Shown: one piece after another, positions 1-12,693 of the stretch
How positions within the stretch are numbered: position 1 is the stretch's first letter
How the letters are laid out: each line of letters opens with the position of its first letter
From: Trichomonas vaginalis G3
Lineage: Eukaryota; Parabasalia; Trichomonadida; Trichomonadidae
Direction: 5' to 3'
Assembly: GCF_026262505.1 (NCBI RefSeq)
Contig: NC_067203.1
Location: forward strand, 6,882,001-6,946,000
DNA length: 64,000 bases
The notes under the pieces: model-generated
The model's input: the letters and a program-made list of their open reading frames with translations, nothing else
Databases searched by the model: none
What the model was told of the DNA's origin: nothing
Program-made: the position numbers and the translations under genes

Positions 1-193
1 AAAAGAAAGTTGACTAAAGAGAATCTTTTTATATAAGTAATTTTATTTTTTTGAAATACGAGATCGAATAAACATGTATTTTATTTTATTACTATAATAA
101 TACGTTTTTACATAGTAAGAAAGTTTAGAGACTGAAATGAAATTAAAAATTGAGAAAAAAATAAAGCTTTTCTATAAAAATTCATATTAATAT
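1..193. repeat. Inner part of left TIR of MULE copy 1
   Basis: This is the inverted complement of 6466-6655 and matches 30948-31134 of copy 2. Only the inner part of the roughly 788-bp TIR is inside the window. Confidence 0.85.
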
Positions 194-600
194 TTATTTG
201 ATTGAGTTAAAGTTATCCAATTTATTTGGTTCAGTTTAAAATTATTTGTATTTAAAATATTTTAGAAATATTTACAATAATATTCATATAATTATCGATT
301 AAATCGTTGCAGAAAGTAAAATGATATAATTTGCTATATTTAGAATTTAAGAAATTTTAAATGGTGAAAAAAAGAAAAAATATGAAAAAATAGACAAAAT
401 ATTGGAGACTTCTAATTAAGAATGAAAGACTTGTCATTATTCTGGAATTCATAGCATGAAGATATTGTAAGGTACATTATGTATATATATATACATCTTT
501 CCATCAAATAATCTTCAATCTACTTATAAAAAATATTAAAAAAATCATAAAAATGTTTATTATAATAACGATAAAGTTGAATAGAAATCAATGTTACATA

Positions 601-2502
601 TTATTGAAATAAATCATCTTCGGCAATTTCAATGTTTTCTATCTTTTCATTTTTTGTTTCTTCTAAATTTATTTGAATGTCATCAAGTATTTGATCACTT
701 GACATATACCTTTCAATTTCAATATCTCTGAAATCAATTCCAGAATGTTTGGACAAATCCTTATATTTTTTCATTATATCCTCAGGAATTAATGATATTT
801 CCAGACCAAAATGCTCTTCAAATAACTGAATCTCTTCATTTATTTTTTTCAATTTAATGAAATACGACTGTTTATGATCACTTGTGTTTTTATCTGCCCG
901 TGCATATCGATGCAAAATCGCTAAATCCACTTTCATTAAAGTGTGTACCGTCTTTAAAATTGTGGGATGTGAATATACAATATTTGTATTTAACACTTTG
1001 TTGTACGATTCTACGCCATTATTAGAATAAATATTGTCGAATACTTTGAGCTTGCTGATTGAATTATAGCTTGTGCTCCATGTTTTAATAAAGTATTTTG
1101 CAAATTCATTTGTATCTTGAATGCATTTAATTTTATTACAAACCAAATCAAAAACTTCTTCTGGCATGAATGGAGAAGCGCATAATAACTTTAAAAGAAT
1201 TTTATTGTTAAGATCTTCTGGATCACATTTTTTCTTGAAATTCTTAACTAATGCTGCAATAAAGTGATATATGCATCCAGTCAATATGGTTTGCTCTCCT
1301 TTTCTTTTATAAATTGAGCCTTGAAGTGCTTTTTCGAAATCAGTTGTTATAACATCAAATGTTGATAAAGGAATTTTAATATCAGTATCATACTCCATAA
1401 TACTAAATACTCTTTGATAATCAGTTTCTGTTCTTCCCGTCATGATTATATGTAAAAACGGTAGATACAGTTGAGTTGCTTGGTCAAAAATTAACAAATT
1501 TAATAATTGGCCATTCATTATTGATACAGGAACGACTTTGAAGGTTCCATCAATAAAACAATGTGATGAATACCGTGCAACTCGAATGAAACGTTCCAAT
1601 CCAAAAAAATAATAGGCATTATCATTTTTTGTGCTTTGGGTAATAAAATATGATCTTTGATTAAAAAATTCTAACATTTCATTAATAAGATCAATCTCTG
1701 ATTTTGATTTGACAGGATGAACTTCATAATACAGCTGTTGGACTTTCTTCTCTGATATCTGAATGAAATTAGTAGACTGGGCTTGATTACAGTCATATAT
1801 CAGTTGATTTGCATACTTTCTTGTTTCTGATATCGTTGCGGTTGGATTTTTGACAACATAATCTTGAACTTGAGATTCAATATCATAGTTCATTGGATTT
1901 GTTCCTTTAATTATTTGAGATTGTTTTGCAGGTCGGCAGTTATGAAGTTTACTGTCTGGTTTTTCTTCAGGAGAAATATTTAATTTCTCATCAAAGACTT
2001 TTACATGCATACAAAAGTTGCATCTAGGTTTATATCCGCAATAATAAATAATTTCTAAATAATTATTATGAGCATTGTAACGTTGAAATCTCAAAGGATG
2101 ACCATTTGTATATATGGTTAATGAATATTTAATACGTGCGGATTGGGAAATTGAAAATGTATGATAAGTCCTCAGAATATTTTTGATTCTTTTTCGGTGA
2201 ATCTCTTTATTTTTATCATCAAAAGATTGATAATTAGGAATAAGTTCAATGCAAGCTTTATTAACGATAATAGATTGTTTATGCGTTGAAAAATTATTTT
2301 GGTAATCATAAGCAAAATTTGGCACTAGATGTGTATTTTGTAAATCTGTTAATGGAGGATTATCGGTTAAATGATTAGAAATTTGGGAAGAATAAGAAGC
2401 AGTTTCATTAGGTAGTGAGGATTGATGCTGAGGGATTTGACGCTGAATATCCGAATTATTGTGCATTTTGACTTTGATTTGTGTTTGGAAATGAAACTCC
2501 AC
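601..2502 (-). CDS. MULE transposase, catalytic part (copy 1)
   Basis: An open frame of 633 codons encodes the catalytic part of a Mutator-like DDE transposase. It carries a Cys/His cluster (YCGYKPRCNFCMHVK then LHNC, a likely zinc-binding DNA-recognition module), the IDGTFKVVP motif with the first catalytic Asp, TTDFEKAL with the second, the CIYHF motif, and NNGVESYN with the catalytic Glu. The spacing matches MULE transposases. The sequence is almost identical to residues of the 759-codon frame at 31543-33822. The frame opens inside the minisatellite, so this start is not the natural N-terminus. The N-terminal half lies in another frame at 2647-3291, so this copy has lost a continuous reading frame. 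Confidence 0.8.
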   Translation of the reverse strand: MEFHFQTQIKVKMHNNSDIQRQIPQHQSSLPNETASYSSQISNHLTDNPPLTDLQNTHLVPNFAYDYQNNFSTHKQSIIVNKACIELIPNYQSFDDKNKEIHRKRIKNILRTYHTFSISQSARIKYSLTIYTNGHPLRFQRYNAHNNYLEIIYYCGYKPRCNFCMHVKVFDEKLNISPEEKPDSKLHNCRPAKQSQIIKGTNPMNYDIESQVQDYVVKNPTATISETRKYANQLIYDCNQAQSTNFIQISEKKVQQLYYEVHPVKSKSEIDLINEMLEFFNQRSYFITQSTKNDNAYYFFGLERFIRVARYSSHCFIDGTFKVVPVSIMNGQLLNLLIFDQATQLYLPFLHIIMTGRTETDYQRVFSIMEYDTDIKIPLSTFDVITTDFEKALQGSIYKRKGEQTILTGCIYHFIAALVKNFKKKCDPEDLNNKILLKLLCASPFMPEEVFDLVCNKIKCIQDTNEFAKYFIKTWSTSYNSISKLKVFDNIYSNNGVESYNKVLNTNIVYSHPTILKTVHTLMKVDLAILHRYARADKNTSDHKQSYFIKLKKINEEIQLFEEHFGLEISLIPEDIMKKYKDLSKHSGIDFRDIEIERYMSSDQILDDIQINLEETKNEKIENIEIAEDDLFQ

Positions 2503-2870
2503 TTATTGTTGCAGTTTGTCTTTGATTTGTGTTTGGAAATGAAACTGCATTTATTGTTGCAGTTTGTCTTTGATTTGTGTTTGGAAATGAAACTGCATTT
2601 ATTGTTGCAGTTTGTCTTTGATTTGTGTTTGGAAATGAAACTGCATTTATTGTTGCAGTTTGTCTTTGATTTGATTGTGTTTGGAAGAAACTCCACTTAT
2701 TGTTTCATTTTGTCTTTGATTTGAATTTGGAAATGAAACTGCATTTATTGTTGCAGTTTGTCTTTGATTTGAATTTGGAAATGAAACTGCATTTATTGTT
2801 GCAGTTTGTCTTATATTTGAATTTTGAGCAGTTACTCCACTTATTGTTGCAGTTTGTTCATCTAATAAAA
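2480..2870. repeat. 48-bp coding minisatellite in MULE copy 1
   Basis: About eight tandem 48-bp units (TTTATTGTTGCAGTTTGTCT and following) encode on the minus strand a 16-residue repeat, NAVSFPNTNQRQTATI with variants. Copy 2 has about fourteen units, so the array expands and contracts between copies. Changes in unit length put the two halves of the transposase in different frames. Confidence 0.8.
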
Positions 2871-3291
2871 TTTGTTCATTCTCCTCCTCTTTGAATTCAT
2901 TGAATTCTTCGGAACTTAAATATCTGTTTAATAGAGAATCCGAGTTTTCGTTGTCTTCATCTTGAAATGGCCAATTCTTTCTTATATTGTTATCTTTATC
3001 ATGAGTTTCTATAGAAAAATCATTTTTATCCTTTTGTTTACTTTCTTCATCATAATCGATATCACTATCATTCTCACTATAAGAATCTTCAGCTTCTTCA
3101 TTTGGTAAAATTGTCTCATATAATTTATTTTTATTTCCATCTGAAATTGTTACTTTATACTCTCCTTCTAACATTTTTTTAATTTCATCAACAGGATTGA
3201 ATACTTCCTGAAGACAATTGAAATTCATGATGATTTTAATTGCTTCTTCTATTATGTTATTGCTCATATACAACGCAAACTTGGCTGCCAC
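2647..3291 (-). pseudogene. MULE transposase N-terminal region (copy 1), out of frame
   Basis: The 214-codon frame holds an acidic, low-complexity stretch (NDSDIDYDEESKQKDKND, then EEFNEFKEEENEQ) followed by the start of the 16-residue repeats. It matches the middle of the 351-codon frame at 33782-34837. The ubiquitin-like N-terminal part seen in copy 2 is present in this copy at about 3300-3605 but in different frames. Copy 1 therefore looks inactive, with several frame changes between 2500 and 3600. Confidence 0.65.
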
Positions 3292-3605
3292 AATAAATTT
3301 TCGTCATTTTGTGATATTTGATTAACCTTTTTGTCTTGATCTTCAGAAGTTTTTATACTGTTTACAATCGGAATTGAAAATAAGTTAAAAGGCTTCTTTT
3401 TTCTTTTAATATTGATAGTAATTTTTTATTACAGCGCAAATTATCCAGAACACCTAAATTTTTGTTATTTGTTGTTAATTCGAATGTGTTTAGAGGTAAA
3501 CTTAGCTTGTGAGATATATATAAATAAAGTGTTAATGCTTTAACCGCTCTTGGTGAATGACATATAATTTTGTATCCTTATAAATAAATTTAATGTAGTT
3601 TTCCA

Positions 3606-4839
3606 TTTTTGTCACTTTTTAAGATCTTACAAAATATAGTTGATTTTTATCACTATTGAAATAAGATAAATAATGTAAGGACTCTAATTTTGTTATAAAT
3701 ATGAATGAAAACAGTAAAATGGATAACTTAAATATATAAAAATAAATATTGGAACAAAGCTATAACAAATTTTCATTCTTATTTATAAATTGATAAACCA
3801 AAGTAATACATTTTATTACATTTCGTGTAACATATACTAATATATAGATATTTTTTGAGATAATGTATTTATCTGTAAAAATTGTATGTGATCAAATTTG
3901 ATTGATAAATTTATTCAGTAATAATAAATTGCATGTACAATATATTATTGTCTTGCCATTTTTTTGCTCATAATAAAAAATCTTTAAAAATGATAACAAT
4001 AAAAGAGTATTAAGTAAAAATTTATACATCCAAAATATATTTCAGTAACAGCATAATACGCCTATGCTAATTTTTAGTTCTTAAATTAAATAGATGTCCC
4101 TAATCCCATAGATATTCACCAAACTTGGCAAATTCTGAACGTGATCTACATATCCCTAGCAAGTAGATCATATTGGTATACGTATCTTGATCAAATAAAA
4201 AGAATATTTGTTGAATAATTTCTGTTCAAATTAAAAGTTCTTCAACTTACGGTAAATCTATCTGCCTTAAAAAGTATTACGATATTATGCAAAGTCAATT
4301 TTCTCCAAAAAATATTTGAAGATGATACTTTAAGTATACCAAAAATACAAGAATTTTGAGAGAACTCAATGAATTTTTGTGAAGGTGGAGTTAAATTGAG
4401 AAGATTTTTGGTCAGAGAAAAACAAAAATTACTATCTGATAAAATGGTATTAAAATGAAAAAAGTTTAAACAAAGGAAATGAAGAATTTATATTATATTA
4501 GAATTTAAAGAGTAAATATAAAAGATTGAAAGAAAGAATAATAATAGGATTCTTGAATGCAACATTTGGAATGATGTTTCCAGTTGTAGATGTGTTAAGC
4601 AAAGAGAGATAATGATAGTTTCTTGAGTTTTGAGTTAAGCTTGTTGTAGATGAGAGAGAAATTTTGACGAGACTGAGGAACTTCATTTGGAATGATGTTT
4701 CCAGTTGTAGATGTGTTAAGCAAAGAGAGATAATGATAGTTTCTTGAGTTTTTGCAATTAACCATCCTCAATGACTATTGTTTTAATATAATTTTTAAAT
4801 TTTTTAAAACTGACATTTTAGTTGTATATTTTTTCTAAC
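3606..4839. other. Non-coding interior of MULE copy 1
   Basis: AT-rich sequence without a credible gene. It includes a 121-bp tandem duplication (CATTTGGAATGATG starts at 4563 and 4684) that copy 2 has only once. Confidence 0.6.
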
Positions 4840-6421
4840 AAAGGTACATTCACTAGGCGATAACAGTAAAATGGGATGAAAATATGATAAATAGCATCCC
4901 TATATAGTGCCAAACAATATTTATACGGGCCAAAAAAATTTGGCTAGAGATTTGGCGAGTTATAAAACTTAGAAAATTGAGAGGGATTTTTATTTTTGAA
5001 TTTTTTTTGGAAAGTTAAAATTGCGATTAAAAATCGATTTCCAGGAGAACTAAGCATCTCATCATATATTTAAATCGATAAAAATATTAAATAATAGTTG
5101 AATAGTATAACAACGTGAAATTATGGCTGAATCTACAGAAAAAATGAACATATTTGACATTTTTGAAAATTCATACGTTAGATGGTGACAGACTCATAAA
5201 CTATACTTTAGCTAAGATTGATATATGGTTTCAACAACACATGGTTAAAATTGTAAAAATATTTTAGATTTCAAAAAGATATTATGGTAATATAATGGAA
5301 CAAAGTCAACAAATAGCATGTTAAATATGTTATAATTAACTTTTTATTAGATCCAATAGTAGATATCGAATGGTTTCCAGCTTTATGGTTAAATATTTTC
5401 TTTTCGAGCTTCTCTTTAACTGTTGTATTAAGGTTGTAAATTTTTGATGCTAGAAACTATGGAATCTTCTTTGCTGCTGCATTTTTCTTGAGAGTTCTTG
5501 CAATTTCGAATAGATCTGCGCATTGTATGAAATTGAGGCTTTAAAATATCTTGAAAACAGAATAGGACTGCTTTTCCAAAGGAATGCTTACTTGTAAATC
5601 AGAGAGTTTCAAAATTGAGAGCAAGATTATCATCATAACTTTCGATTTTGCTGCGAAAAAGGAAGACAAGTAATTAACAAATCATTTACTGTTGTTCATC
5701 AAAAGAAGAAAACTTTGATAACAACTAATGATGATAAAATCAAGCTATCTTTTAATATTTTAAATTGATAAGACATTCAAAATATTTGAATGGTTTAAAA
5801 TATTTTCTTTTAATTTCTATAAGATATTATCATGATTATATAATAAAATTTAAATTTTTATTCAAAAAGGCAATATTTCAAACTTTTAATTTCAAAAATC
5901 TTAATTCTGCAATAAGTGTATTTAATTGTAGCAAATTTAATGATCCTTCGTCATGCTTAGCAATTTGGAACTCATAAATTAATGATTTCTTCAAGTAAAA
6001 TTCTGCATTATTTCAAAAGTCAATAATTCTCTAGTAACTTTTCTTCAAACCCTAACCATTATATTATATGTATAATGGAGAATAATTGCAAAGAAAGATA
6101 GCCGAATTTACTGGGTAGTTCTTGTGATGCGAAATAATTGCAAATTAACACATAGTTTTAACAGCATCAATCTCTTTTTGCTCTCATTTAAATGCATTCG
6201 CACACTTTAATTTTGAAATATAAGAGTTTTGGAAATTATCAAATTTATCTGCTCAAATACTATAGATCTTCATAAGTGTTAATAGAATCACCAGCCTTAC
6301 ATATAGTGTTTAATATAATGATGCACATCATACTGGGATTTATTCCTTATTCATCTAGTTATTATAAGATTTACAACCCCATGAAAATTTAAAATTTTGT
6401 CAAAAATAGTGAATGTACCTT
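4840..6421. mobile_element. Non-autonomous AAAGGTAC-TIR element nested in MULE copy 1
   Basis: The termini are inverted: AAAGGTACATTCACTA at 4840 and its complement ending at 6421. TTTTCTAAC (9 bp) flanks both sides at 4831-4839 and 6422-6430, a target-site duplication of MULE length. No transposase is visible. A 70-codon frame at 5765-5977 recurs identically in copy 2, but this only reflects recent duplication. The insertion is shared with copy 2 (38296-39876), so it predates the split of the two MULE copies. Confidence 0.7.
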
Positions 6422-6465
6422 TTTTCTAACACAACTATCAATAAATTGTAATATCATTATACTAT

Positions 6466-7252
6466 ATATTAATATGAATTTTTATAGAAAAGCTTTATTT
6501 TTTCTCAATTTTTAATTTCATTTCAGTCTCTAAACTTTCTTACTATGTAAAAACGTATTATTATAGTAATAAAATAAAATACATGTTTATTCGATCTCGT
6601 ATTTCAAAAAAATAAAATTACTTATATAAAAAGATTCTCTTTAGTCAACTTTCTTTTTGAATCTCTAATAAGTTTTTACTGTTGCTTCTATATATTAAGT
6701 ATTGATTCTTGTAGTAAAGAAAATCCGGAACGTTTATTTATTAGAATACTCGAACTTTGACTTACATATTACTAATTGTAATTATTTTCAAGAGCTATTT
6801 CTATTACTCCTACTTGTTTGGCTTAAAATCTGCTATATTGTTAAGATAAACTAAGTCTAAATTTTGAACCATTTTTTGAAGTTTAAAGTGTAATACATAT
6901 CGATTTTTTATCCGAATTTAAGAATTGCTTCAAAGTTTTAGCGTGAAATCGTGCATTTTTTCTAATGAAATTGTTATTATAAGATAAGCAATCTGAGTTT
7001 TTTTGAATAATATGTCACTACACATGATAGAGCGTTACGTGCTGAAAAGTTACGCTTCGTTCTGAAAGTGGTAATGAAGTTTTATTAGAATTCATCAAAA
7101 AAACGTATGAAAATAATCGTATGTCAAAATGTGAGCACTTCTCAAAATTTGCTCACATTTTGACTATTTTTGTGAGATCTTCCTCACAATTTTTTGACAA
7201 ACGTACAAAAAAGTGCCAAAATGTGAGCAAATGTGAGCAATTTTTATATCTC
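6466..7252. repeat. Right TIR of MULE copy 1
   Basis: 787 bp, inverted complement of the left TIR. The outer 140 bp contain several TGTGAGCA words in both orientations, a plausible transposase-binding array, and end in TTTTTATATCTC. Confidence 0.85.
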
Positions 7253-7261
7253 ATTGCTGAT
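7253..7261. other. Target-site 9-mer right of MULE copy 1
   Basis: ATTGCTGAT directly follows the right terminus. The same 9-mer directly precedes the left terminus of copy 2 at 30338-30346. The two copies thus carry the two halves of a single target-site duplication, facing away from each other. Confidence 0.7.
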
Positions 7262-9364
7262 GACATATCATGAATATTGATCATTTGATTTGATTAATTT
7301 TGATAAATATTAGGCTTTTTGCTAGTTACATATTATAATAAGGCTTTTAAATGGATATTTATTGATATGAGCTTATTTCAAAATGACAGTCTTTGATTTA
7401 TCCACTAATAAGATTTGATGTCACAAAAATCTAGATTTTGGGGCATAAAAACCTAACACCAAATCATAACTTCTGTGCATATACTAAATTGAGTACAGAA
7501 ATATGTTAATTTTCAGTATTTTTAGAAGAATTCTTATTATCCTTCAAAAAGTCAGTATTTCTGCTGCAATTTTCTACAACATTGTAGTTATTGCACTTTG
7601 TCTATGGATTTGTATATATGTTATATATAAATTATATATCTAAACTGCCCATAAGTGCAATTTTTATATAAATTGTTTATTTCTTTAACAATTTCATATG
7701 AAATATGCTTTTTTAAGCGTATCAAAGCTGTGTTCTTAATGTGCATGGATATATCAAGAAAAATGTCGAAAAAAATGTGAATTCACAAATTCACTGAATT
7801 TTCACCATTTTTTGAATTTTGCTACAGCACTAATATTAAATAATACTAAAATCTTCTGTCTTTGTAAAAGAATAAATTCTGACAAAAAGTGCTCGTTTAA
7901 ATTTAATGATCATCTGTATGACTAAGTGGTAAAAAGTGTTTATGACCAAAAAATGGTTACATGCTTAGTCTATTTTTCTGACAGGATACTCTAGATTTAC
8001 ATGATCTCTATTTCATATCTCCGTTTTTAGATTCTTCGACAGATTTTATGATAGAAAACCAAGATTAACAAATTTCCGGCATGTTAATGAAGAAATCTGC
8101 AGCTACCCTCAATATTATTTCAATAATCAGTATCGTTTCTCTTACAATTTATTTTTTTCTCATAATTTAACAAGAAATAACAATACACACTTGGTTTTAC
8201 GTATAAAAGCTAAGTGTCGAACTTAATCAACTTTACTTACTTAGCAAATGAATATTTTTGTGGTTGCGAGTTCTGAATGCTGAAGTTTTAGATTTCTCTA
8301 TAAATGATATCATTGCACTTACAATGTTGTTCCAGCCTATCGCATAAATCATAGAAAATCCAAAAAAATAATATAAAGAAAATTCATGTCATGAAGTTCA
8401 AAAAATACCGTGTAACATTAAAATTTGTTATGCATAATACATTTTAGCTATTATTGATTTTTTTTAATTTTCGAGAAATTGAATAGTGAGTCCGATAGAG
8501 AAATTTTTAAAAATCCTAGTGCCTCATAGAAGTAATTTCCCTCGTCTCCCATACTTCCAAATGTATGCATATGACATAAACTTTTATGCATTACACAAGT
8601 GGCCAATAATATCTATAGAGTAAAAAATTAGAAATTTAATTTTTTTATATGATAGTTATATTTCAGATTTGCGAGCGTAACTTTTTTCTCCATGGCATAC
8701 TTGTTTTAAGAGCAAATGATCAAAATCGTCCTTCAATTATTGAAGGAGCTGATATCTTTTGAAAATTGAATTGAAAGGGTATTCAATTTTCAAATTTCCT
8801 CTCAATTTTGGAAACATATCAACTCTATGAATTAACAATTATGTGCCTTCACAGTTTATCAGTCATATAAGGTGCTTATAAAGAAAAAAGTTACGCTCGC
8901 AAAATATGTTTTTATATAGATTTCACATAAAATAATTATGTAATTTCTAAAAAGAATATTTTTGTTCTTGAATATTAAAGTGTATTGTAGTTTAAAAAGT
9001 TTTAAATATGTTGCTAAAATTTCAGGTTTATAGCTCATGTCTAGCATGACTTCTTCGTATGCGCAAAAAATCTGACACGTAAGGGTATCCTTAAAACGTT
9101 AATAATTCTAGCAAAATAGAAAATATCCGCAAAAACACACACTGTCTATCATTTTTTATAATAATAAAATGTTTATGACAGTTTTCTATCAATTGATTAG
9201 CACATTGCTATCGATTTTAGTAGGGATGCGACGGTTTTACGCCATGACCGTTTAAAAATAGAATAATACGCCATTTTTGGGGCCGAATAACAAAACAATA
9301 TAAAATTATCGCCGTCCCTTTTTTATTTTTATTTTATTTTTTTTTATTATTTTTATTTTTATTT
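7262..9364. other. Intergenic DNA, no gene seen
   Basis: AT-rich sequence with only short, unconvincing open frames. It contains the inverted-repeat unit at 8669-8902. Poly(T/A) low complexity occupies 9318-9364. Confidence 0.5.
8669..8902. repeat. MITE-like inverted-repeat unit
   Basis: A perfect 21-bp inverted repeat beginning TTGCGAGCGTAAC at 8669 and ending at 8902 bounds 234 bp. No clear target-site duplication was found, so it may be an old MITE or only an inverted repeat. Confidence 0.4.
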
Positions 9365-10510
9365 AAAGGTACAGACACTTTTTTTCTGACCGGATTTACG
9401 CCATATACTCAAGAGCATAGATTGCATATATACCATATATACTAAATGTGTCGTATGAAGAAAATTGGTCTTGCCAATTTTGTGATATATTAATCTAGAA
9501 TTTAATTAGAATATATAAGTTTAGGGTTGTTAAAAATATCAAAAATTAGCGTTTTGAAGACACCATGGTGTCTTATAATTTTCCCTTCCTTATTGGCGTG
9601 TAGAAATAAATGCGCCAATAGATTGAAGAAGAAGAATTGTTTTTCTCTTAATGAACTTTAATCCTTTTGATATAAGAATATTAAAAACATTAATATAATT
9701 TCGATTTCGGAAATTAAATTTCCAAATTTTTTGTCGATTTCGAAAATAACAGGATCCCGCATCCAACACGCAACAACAAAACACACTTTTTGGTTCTTTC
9801 ATCGTTTTAATCGTAATTTATGTAATACATGATTTGGATAAATTTTACAAAAATAGAACCTATATTATATTCTTTTCAAAGATTCTTGCAAATCATCAAA
9901 AATAATTGTATTTTAAAAAATGATCAAATTATCCTTTCATTATTTTAAACTTAAATTAGTTTTTATGATCGACTAAAGCAATCATATTTATTCATCATTA
10001 AATAAACAAAAAAATAATATTTGAGAGTTATTTCAAAAAAAAACACATTGAATTTATTAATTTGTCTCAATTTCAGTATTATAAATTTTTATAATTTCAA
10101 TATTTTGAAATACACTTTTTAATATTTCAATATTTATGATATTTCAATGTATTAAGTGGTCTCAAATTGAGCTTTTCAAATAATAAAATTAAATAATATT
10201 TAAAATAATAAATAAAAGTGATTGAGGTCATAGCAAAACGGCTGTTTCAGTCATTAATTCTTAAAAATAAAAAGGGTAAAAACTAAATAAAATGGGTAAA
10301 ATTCAATAGTGTCTGTGCTATCGTTCAATTTGAAGGTGTCTTTTGAAACCGCAAGACACATTGAATTTTTGAATAGTGTATTATGGTTTGACAGACACCA
10401 ATGAAAAAAATAAAATGATATTTATTTTAAATATATAAGATCCTTATATAAAATATAAATATTTTATCGTTTTATTTTCTTGTTTTAGAAATGTTTTTTA
10501 TTGAAAAATC

Positions 10511-12693
10511 TAGGGTTGTTAAAAATATCAAAAATTAGCGTTTTGAAGACACCATGGTGTCTTATAATTTTCCCTTCCTTATTGGCGTGTAGAAATAAAT
10601 GCGCCAATAGATTGAAGAAGAAGAATTGTTTTTCTCTTAATGAACTTTAATCCTTTTGATATAAGAATATTAAAAACATTAATATAATTTCGATTTCGGA
10701 AATTAAATTTCCAAATTTTTTGTCGATTTCGGAAATAACAGGATCCCGCATCCAACACGCAACAACAAAACACAAAACACACTTTTTGGTTCTTTCATCG
10801 TTTTAATCGTAATTTATGTAATACATGATTTGGATAAATTTTACAAAAATAGAACCCATATTATATTCTTTTCAAAGATTCTTGCAAATCATCAAAAATA
10901 ATTGTATTTTAAAAAACGATCAAATTATCCTTTCATTATTTTAAACTTAAATTAGTTTTTTATGATTGACTAAAGCAATCATATTTATTCATCATTAAAT
11001 AAACAAAAAAATAATATTTGAGAGTTATTTCAAAAAAACGCATTGAATTTATTAATTTGTCTCAATTTCAGTATTATAAATTTTTATAATTTCAATATTT
11101 TGAAATACACTTTTTAATATTTCAATATTTATGATATTTCAATGTTTTAAGTGGTCTCAAATTGAGCTTCTCAAATATAAGTTGGCCTATTCAAATAATA
11201 AAATTAAATAATATTTAAAATAATAAATAAAAGTAAGGGTTTCGTTTTGCTAAAATTGTCACTTTTATAGCATATTTGTTTTTGGATGTTTTGCGAAACC
11301 AAAAAAAAAAAAACTATGATATACAATGTGTGTGTAAAGAAAATACTTTATTTACTAGTTAAAAAATCATTTGGTATTGATCAAGTTATTTTTTTCTGGA
11401 TAAGATATTATATGGATAATTGGATAGAAAATACAATTATATAATCTTGTACCTGGTTTAATTAAGCTAATTGTCATCAGAAACTTGTAATTTTTATGAA
11501 TTTCAGATTTTCTTTTCATTACTGCTTTTTCTTAATAGGTCAAGTTCTTATTTACGTTATAAAGTATGATATTTACAAATATCAAGTTATCGTGTTTTTT
11601 GAGAAATTATGAGAAACAAACAAAAATGAAAAAGATAGGAATAGCAATGAATAGTGATGTGGGTATAGAAAATGTAAGAGATATGAATGCAAAGCAATCA
11701 GTATTTAGGACATTGACCATAGATTTCGAAAAAAAAATGCTGCATATTGAGCGAAAACTATGATTATATTATAAGGCTGTCATTTAAAGCATAATGAAAC
11801 TATTCCCTTTTCATTTTAATCGAATAAGATAGTAAAGATTTTTGAATTAGCTAGAAACTGATGAGATGTTTTCACAAATCAGATTTTTAATCTCTATAAT
11901 GCATAATTCACTCAATATCTCAATTTTGATATTGCGAGATATTTTTGCTATCGGTTTCGCAATTTTGACACAATAGCAAGAGGGTTCTATATGCATTATT
12001 ATCAACGTAGAATCTGAATATCATATCAGAAAATGTCGCAAATCTGACATTTACCCGACCAAATAGCAAAAATAATTGAATACTTTTCGCAAAAACCTTA
12101 AAAATCGATAAAAATATGAAATATAGATATTAAAGAGACTTTTTATATAATATTCATAAAGATTTTCCAAAAATATGATACCGCAAAATTAAAAAAGTGA
12201 CGTCTTGAGTGGAGTCAAAGGTCGAAATTGCTAGCTAAATGTTTTTTTAGCGAAATTGCGTATTGTACGTTTTTTTCGCAAAACGAAACCCTTAATAAAA
12301 GTGATTGAGGTCATAGCAAAACGGCTGTTTCAGTCATTAATTCTTAAAAATAAAAAGGGTAAAAACTAAATACAATGGGTAAAATTCAATAGTGTCTATG
12401 CTATCGTTCAATTTGAAGGTGTCTTTTGAAACCGCAAGACACATTGAATTTTTGAATAGTGTATTATGGTTTGACAGACACCAATGAAAAAAATAAAATG
12501 ATATTTATTTTAAATATATAAGATCCTTATATAAAATATAAATATTTTATCGTTTTATTTTCTTGTTTTAGAAATGTTTTTTATTGAAAAATCAATAAAA
12601 CTAACTCCAAAATAAAATTTTTGATTTAAAGACACTATGATGACACCAGGCAAATCTTCCAAGACACCTATCGTCGGGAATCTAACAACCCTA
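10511..12693. mobile_element. Non-autonomous hAT-like element (inner copy, inserted in the outer one)
   Basis: A second copy of the same element sits inside the first, near its right end, flanked by the 8-bp duplication GAAAAATC (10503-10510 and 12694-12701). It matches the outer copy closely. Without its own insertion it is about 1.1 kb. This is a self-insertion rather than a tandem duplication, because the 8-mer is duplicated and both right termini survive. Confidence 0.75.
11235..12293. mobile_element. MULE-like MITE with AAGGGTTTCGTTTTGC termini
   Basis: Inverted termini AAGGGTTTCGTTTTGC and GCAAAACGAAACCCTT bound 1059 bp. The 9-bp duplication AATAAAAGT is present at 11226-11234 and 12294-12302. 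The outer hAT-like copy supplies the empty site (AATAAAAGTGATTGAGG near 10213), which proves the insertion. A 65-codon frame at 11566-11763 has no recognisable content. Confidence 0.8.

Larger units (their letters stand above)
1..7252 (-). mobile_element. Large Mutator-like element, copy 1 (left end outside window)
   Basis: Base 1 lies inside the left terminal inverted repeat: it matches position 30948 of the complete copy at 30347-40708, so about 600 bp of the left end is missing. The right TIR ends at 7252 in TTTTTATATCTC and is followed by the 9-mer ATTGCTGAT. The element has a long TIR (about 788 bp in the complete copy), a MULE-type DDE transposase on the minus strand, an internal 48-bp minisatellite and a nested 1.6-kb element. 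It differs from copy 2 by few substitutions, by minisatellite copy number, by a 121-bp tandem duplication at 4563-4804, and by lacking the nested MULE at 35753. The near identity implies a recent copy. Confidence 0.85.

Noticed and set aside
5765-5977. 70-codon frame identical in both large MULE copies (also 39221-39433)
   Set aside because: It lies in a non-autonomous nested element; identity reflects recent copying of the whole MULE and there is no motif.
8859-9047. 62-codon reverse frame
   Set aside because: AT-rich, overlaps the inverted-repeat unit and has no recognisable content.
9590-10782. Two near-identical small frames (70 and 67 codons)
   Set aside because: They repeat only because the hAT-like element is present twice; the composition is not protein-like.
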